Part shown: piece by piece, positions 45,616 through 49,998 of the stretch
Numbering within the stretch: position 1 is the first letter of the stretch
Layout: each line of letters opens with the position of its first letter
Origin: Sulfurimonas sp.
Lineage (GTDB): Bacteria > Campylobacterota > Campylobacteria > Campylobacterales > Sulfurimonadaceae
Assembly (NCBI GenBank): GCA_013791885.1
Contig: VMSZ01000069.1
Location: 1-49,998 of the forward strand
Length of the DNA stretch: 49,998 nt
Direction of reading: 5' to 3'
Notes under the pieces: model-generated
What the model saw: only the letters and a program-made list of their open reading frames with translations
Told to the model about the DNA's origin: nothing
The model's database searches: none
Position numbers and translations under genes: made by a program

Positions 45616-47895
45616 ATGCTAAGCCAATTTACTAATTCACCCATTCATAGGTCTTATAAATTTTGGCCGTATATTGTAATTCTTGTTGGACTTCTCCTGA
45701 GCGCCTTCGCAGGATGGTTCACCAATCATCATTTTGAAGGAAAAGAGCAGATTCGCCTAAAGTTGATAAGTCATGAAATCACTGTCCTGGTAAAAACCCG
45801 TATGGCTGGATATGAACAAGTTTTAAGAAGCGGTGTTGGTCTTTTTAACGCTTCGAATAATGTTACTCGTGATGAATGGGGTAGATTCGTAGAAGAACAC
45901 AAGCTCAATGAAAATTTCAAAGGAATTCAAGGGTTTGGTTATTCTGAAGTGGTTTTGCCCAAGAATAAGCAGCAACATGAAGAGCGCGTAAAAAAAGAGG
46001 GTTTTGCCGATTATGTAATTAAGCCAGAGGGTGCAAGGGAGATGTATACCGCCATAATATATCTGGAACCATTTGATGAACGTAACAAAAGAGCGTTTGG
46101 GTATGACATGTTTTCTGAGAAAGTACGTAGAGAAGCCATGACACAAGCAATGCAAAGTGGTAAAGCCGCGCTCTCAGGGAAAGTGACTCTGGTTCAGGAA
46201 AACGACAAAAATATTCAGGCCGGATTTTTAATGTATTTACCTGTGTACAAAAAAGGTTCCAAGCTTGATACCCCGCAAGAGAGAATGTCAGCTATTCAAG
46301 GATTTATATACGCAGCGTTTCGTGCAAATGACCTTATGGCCGGAATTATAGGAAAAATGTTTTCTGACATAGATTTTGAAATTTATGACGGCAATCTTGC
46401 AAGCAAAGAAAATCTCCTCTACAACTCAGATACTGAACGCCAATACGTAAAACTATATAAAGAACAAAATATTATCATGAACGGGCGCACTTGGACGCTT
46501 GTCTATAAAACGGATAGCATATCGGCAGGTGAAAATATTTACATTGTTGTTCTCATCCCAGGCCTTGTATTGGTGCTGACTTTCCTGTTGGCTTTGCTGT
46601 TAAAAACATTGATTAAGACAGAAGAGACTGCACTGGAAATTGCAACAAAAGCAACCGAAAAACTGCATACCTCAGAAGAGAGACTTAGATTTGCGCTCGA
46701 GGGTGCCGGAGATGGCCTATGGGACTGGAATTTAAAAACAAATAAGGTCTACTTTTCTAAACGCTGGAAAGAGATATTAGGGTTTTCTGAAGATGAAATA
46801 ATCGATACTTTTGATGCGTGGAAAAGCAGAGTGCATCCAGAAGACCTGAAGCAGGTTAAGGCTGATATAAAAGCACATATTGAAGGTAGAAGCAGTATCT
46901 ATATAAATGAGCATAGAGTTAAATGTAAAGATGGTTCTTACAAATGGGTACTTACGAGGGGAATTGTAGCAAGTCGTGATGTTAATGGCAGACCTCTGCG
47001 AATAGTTGGTTCTCAAAGTGACATTTCTGAGCAAAAATATTCTCGATTAAAACTCGAAGAGTATATGTTGCTTGTTGATAAATATGTAATAACTTCAACA
47101 ACCGATTTGAGCGGGAAGATAACTCAAGCTTCAGAAGCATTCTGCGATATTTCCGGTTATAGCAAAGCGGAACTTGTGGGCAAGAACCATAGAATTATAA
47201 GACATGAAGATATGCCAAAAACTATCTACACAGAACTATGGAAAACCATACAGGCTGGCAATGTATGGCAAGGCGAGATTAAAAATAAACATAAAGACGG
47301 TTCATCGTATTGGACAGATGCAACGATATCTCCAATTAGGAATGAGCAAGGTGAAATAATCAGTTACACCGCAATACGTTATGATATAACAGATAAAAAG
47401 AGAATAGAGGAACTCTCCGTTACAGACAGACTCACTCAGCTTTACAATCGTCTGAAAATTGATGAGATTTTTGCTATGAAACTCGCATCAGCGGGAAGAT
47501 ATAAGACGCCTCTTTCTGTCATTATTATTGATCTTGACCACTTCAAACTTGTAAATGACACATGGGGGCATCAAGCAGGAGATGATGTCTTAAAAGAGTT
47601 TGCAGCACTTATAAAAAGCAATGTAAGAGAAACAGATATTGTCGGCAGGTGGGGAGGTGAAGAATTTTTAATATTATCAGATACAGATCTTGATAGCGCC
47701 ACGCAATTGTCTGAAAAATTGAGAGAGAAGGTATCTGCGTTTAAGTTCTCATTTGCAGGGCATAAAACAGGAAGTTTCGGAGTTAGCTCATACCATGCAG
47801 GCGATGATGAAAAAAGTATGATGAAAAGAGCTGATGAGGCTTTATATCGCGCAAAAGAAAATGGTAGAAATAGAGTTGAGGTAGAAGAGTATTAA
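45616..47895 (+). CDS. CHASE-PAS-PAS-GGDEF diguanylate cyclase
   Basis: The 759-residue inner-membrane protein has helix 1 (~18-36), a periplasmic CHASE sensor (~45-300; GYEQVLRSGVGLFNAS, GFGYSEVV, AFGYDMFSE), helix 2 (~312-335) and two PAS domains with PAC motifs (~350-475 and ~480-600). The GGDEF domain has GGEEF at ~680 and an intact inhibitory RxxD site (RETD) five residues before it. It should make cyclic di-GMP in response to an unknown periplasmic ligand. Active-site residues DLDHFKLVND and GHQAGD are present. Confidence 0.92.
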   Translation: MLSQFTNSPIHRSYKFWPYIVILVGLLLSAFAGWFTNHHFEGKEQIRLKLISHEITVLVKTRMAGYEQVLRSGVGLFNASNNVTRDEWGRFVEEHKLNENFKGIQGFGYSEVVLPKNKQQHEERVKKEGFADYVIKPEGAREMYTAIIYLEPFDERNKRAFGYDMFSEKVRREAMTQAMQSGKAALSGKVTLVQENDKNIQAGFLMYLPVYKKGSKLDTPQERMSAIQGFIYAAFRANDLMAGIIGKMFSDIDFEIYDGNLASKENLLYNSDTERQYVKLYKEQNIIMNGRTWTLVYKTDSISAGENIYIVVLIPGLVLVLTFLLALLLKTLIKTEETALEIATKATEKLHTSEERLRFALEGAGDGLWDWNLKTNKVYFSKRWKEILGFSEDEIIDTFDAWKSRVHPEDLKQVKADIKAHIEGRSSIYINEHRVKCKDGSYKWVLTRGIVASRDVNGRPLRIVGSQSDISEQKYSRLKLEEYMLLVDKYVITSTTDLSGKITQASEAFCDISGYSKAELVGKNHRIIRHEDMPKTIYTELWKTIQAGNVWQGEIKNKHKDGSSYWTDATISPIRNEQGEIISYTAIRYDITDKKRIEELSVTDRLTQLYNRLKIDEIFAMKLASAGRYKTPLSVIIIDLDHFKLVNDTWGHQAGDDVLKEFAALIKSNVRETDIVGRWGGEEFLILSDTDLDSATQLSEKLREKVSAFKFSFAGHKTGSFGVSSYHAGDDEKSMMKRADEALYRAKENGRNRVEVEEY

Positions 47896-48219
47896 AGCCT
47901 CTCTTGCAACTCTTTGTAATAATGCAGATTGTTTTCACTTAAATCGTAGTGTTTCAATTTACAATGCATTCCAGTCTCTATAGATTCGAAAATCAGAAAA
48001 CTCTTTTTGAAGATATTCCGCAAAATCCCGTAGGAATTTGTCACCTGCGTTTTTCTGTAAGATGAAATCGAGATAATATTGATTATATGCACTCGTTAAT
48101 GTATCTTTATAAAAGTAAGCAAAACGTTCTTCGTCAATATATGAATGCGGCTCTTGACTAACAACTTCATCGAGATTGACCTTTTGTAGAACCTTCATTT
48201 CGTTCTTAAGGCATATCAT
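47892..48219 (-). pseudogene. Decayed GGDEF-type gene fragment
   Basis: The minus strand encodes an 86-residue frame (47959-48219) containing DTLTSAYNQYYLDFILQKN, which resembles the start of a GGDEF domain (D-x-LT-x2-YN-R), and KFLRDFAEYLQKEFSDFRIYRD, which leads towards the missing GGDEF site. It then stops. A different frame continues to 47892 with KHYDLSENNLHYYKELQERL. A frameshift plus loss of the signature would explain this. It converges on the intact cyclase, overlapping its stop by four bases. Confidence 0.45.
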
Positions 48220-48403
48220 GCAGCGCCAAGTTTTTTCAATTCTTAAATAGCATTATCAGCATTTTTTTTGGTTTATGTATCCTGCTTGTTGTCAATATAA
48301 AACTTTAAATGAACTAAATCTAGAAATGTAACGCAGACAGGCATCAGAATAAAAGATACTTTCGGTTATAATTCAATGATAAAAAACAAAATAGGTTTTA
48401 TTA

Positions 48404-49998
48404 ATGCAGTTTTCTATTCGAATCATAAAAATATTATTATTGGGAGTCTTTCTTTGCGGAAGTATCCTTTTTGGCGGGAATAATATACTTAATGGTTTTT
48501 CTGAACCAATCAATACAATAAATGTTTCTCGTCAAACTCTTCCTAACGAGTTTACGCTTTGCACTGACTTTAAAAAGTTGGAAAAAGTGGATGTTTTTTT
48601 ACAACTCAATACCCCTCAAGAAACAAAACAGTTTTATATTGACTATTGTAAACATGCAGATACATTTGCGTGGAGCGACTCTTCATTGCGTTTGAATAAT
48701 CAGGCAATTGATTTGATTCAGTCAATAGAAGATTCTTATAATGAAGGCTTAAACCCAAACAAATACCATTTAAATTCTTTTATCGCACATATCAAACTTA
48801 TGGACAGTGATGCGAATCAAAGCAGTAAAACGGATTCTCTAAATCGTATAGACGTTCTTTTAAGCGATGCCTATATCACTCTTGCCAAAGATCTTTATTA
48901 CGGCATCACAGACTGGAAGCAATTCAAAGCAAGTAAGATAGAAAAAAAGAAAAAACTTGCTAAAAACCAAGAAATTGTTAAAAATGACAAAGAGGATATT
49001 ATTGAGTGGGAGAGGGCTAAAAAAACTCCCATCTATCCTGCTAAATACCTTGCAATAAATCTCGCAGAAAATAAAATATCTGATTCACTTCATAGGCTCA
49101 GCCCTGATGCACAAGAGTATCGCAGGTTAATGGAGTCATTAAAATATTACCGGACACTTTATGCAAACGGAGGCTGGGAAACAATTCCATCCGGGGCGAC
49201 CATCAGAATGGAACAAACAGATGAGAGGATTCCTTTGATTAAGAAACGACTGTATCTCTCAGGTGAATTACATGAACTGGAAAATAATGAAACTTGTTTG
49301 TACTCTGAGCCTCAGCTTATTGATGCGGTAAAATCATTCCAGACTTTTCATAATCTCACCCAAGACGGTTTAATCGGAGCAAAAACAATCAATGCACTGA
49401 ATATCCCCGTAACAAGTAAAATAAGTAAAATAATTTTAAATCTAGAACGTTTTCGATGGCTTAATCAGGGGATGGATGCATACCAGTCCTATATCAATAT
49501 TAATATACCGTCATTTCAAATGCAGGTTTTCGAATATGGAAAAGAAGTGATTGCCATGAAGGTAATTGTCGGTAAAAAAGAGAGACCTACACCTGTCTTA
49601 AACAGTAAAATCTCTTATGCCGTTTTAAAGCCATCATGGACAGCTCCAAAAACTATTGTCAAAGAAGATATCCTTGAAAAAGCGAATATGCAAGAGTATC
49701 TGCAAAGTCATAATATGCGGGTGTATTTAAATCTTGACGGAGAGATGTCTGAAGTAAATGCTGATGAGATAGACTGGAGTGTTTATGCTGAGGATGAGCA
49801 TATTCCTTATATTTTTAAAGCCGACTCAGGCGAAGCGAATCCGTTGGGAGAGGTGAAATTTATTTTCAACAACAGATTTTCTGTCTATATGCACGATACA
49901 AATCAACGCTATTTATTTAAAAACCAGTATAGAGCGTTGAGCTCAGGATGTTTACGATTGAATGAACCGATGAAACTTCTGACCTACCTTTTAGACAC
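48404..49998 (+). CDS. YcbB-like murein L,D-transpeptidase (3' end outside window)
   Basis: 531 residues are visible before the edge. An N-terminal signal/anchor (~8-24) precedes a scaffold domain with LTK-type helices. A peptidoglycan-binding domain (~278-335; AVKSFQTFHNLTQDGLIGAKTINALN) precedes the YkuD catalytic domain, with HDTNQRYLF and SSGCLRLNEP, where Cys 516 is the nucleophile. It forms 3-3 crosslinks in peptidoglycan. A Lys-rich insert (~186-205) is unusual. The start follows ATAGGTTTTATTA. The 184 bases upstream hold no visible gene. Confidence 0.9.
   Translation, partial: MQFSIRIIKILLLGVFLCGSILFGGNNILNGFSEPINTINVSRQTLPNEFTLCTDFKKLEKVDVFLQLNTPQETKQFYIDYCKHADTFAWSDSSLRLNNQAIDLIQSIEDSYNEGLNPNKYHLNSFIAHIKLMDSDANQSSKTDSLNRIDVLLSDAYITLAKDLYYGITDWKQFKASKIEKKKKLAKNQEIVKNDKEDIIEWERAKKTPIYPAKYLAINLAENKISDSLHRLSPDAQEYRRLMESLKYYRTLYANGGWETIPSGATIRMEQTDERIPLIKKRLYLSGELHELENNETCLYSEPQLIDAVKSFQTFHNLTQDGLIGAKTINALNIPVTSKISKIILNLERFRWLNQGMDAYQSYININIPSFQMQVFEYGKEVIAMKVIVGKKERPTPVLNSKISYAVLKPSWTAPKTIVKEDILEKANMQEYLQSHNMRVYLNLDGEMSEVNADEIDWSVYAEDEHIPYIFKADSGEANPLGEVKFIFNNRFSVYMHDTNQRYLFKNQYRALSSGCLRLNEPMKLLTYLLD

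Overview
The window is about 50 kb of a low-GC bacterial chromosome that looks like Campylobacterota (Epsilonproteobacteria), most likely a Sulfurimonas-like organism. This rests on protein style and gene order: a response regulator and ArsS-type kinase pair, an HP0268-like nuclease gene followed by miaB and a DUF374 acyltransferase (the order I recall from Helicobacter pylori), a short NusA, TorF-type and OprD-type porins, and an ATP-type PEP carboxykinase beside central metabolism genes. The genus is an inference.

Region 1 (1-5.4 kb) is accessory DNA. It holds the 3' end of a filamentous-haemagglutinin/CdiA-like secreted protein whose C-terminus looks like an alpha/beta-hydrolase (lipase-type) effector. 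Translationally coupled lipoprotein genes follow, probably immunity proteins. Next come a second, orphan effector tip with its own coupled lipoprotein, a small lipoprotein carrying the effector's tail motif, and a decayed fragment of the big gene. Near-identical flanks and scars of short-repeat recombination show that this is a cassette array of effector/immunity modules. I regard this as the most interesting biology in the window.

Region 2 (5.4-14.8 kb) has a response regulator, a DoxX-like protein, phosphatidylserine synthase, an iron-uptake cluster (OprD-like porin, feoA, feoB) behind two well-formed Fur boxes, an OmpR-type regulator with a frameshifted ArsS-like kinase (A9 tract), and lytic transglycosylase mltF. 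Region 3 (14.8-22.7 kb) has rsfS-nadD, the gap-pgk-tpiA-fabI operon, a TorF-like porin, a lone OppB-type permease and nusA. Region 4 (22.8-32.9 kb) runs HP0268-like/miaB/DUF374/unknown/Xer recombinase/three genes with PilM-PilN-PilO-like layout, then convergent rimO-tilS, an HI0933-type flavoprotein, hemD with an extra N-terminal region, and a tRNA-Val gene. Region 5 (33-50 kb) has pckA, uvrB-dedA, a PKD/FISUMP surface lipoprotein, putA-putP for proline use, a DUF3147 protein, a CHASE-PAS-PAS-GGDEF cyclase beside a decayed GGDEF gene, and a YcbB-like L,D-transpeptidase cut by the window end.

Two signals are not explained by genes. The octamer AAACGCAG/CTGCGTTT occurs 32 times by hand count, in both orientations and in many reading frames, where roughly one or two are expected. 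This resembles an uptake or other genome-wide recognition word. Two intergenic elements (6808-6925 and 21434-21519) share linkers and a three-hairpin plan, but their stems differ by compensatory changes. Both sit between convergent genes.
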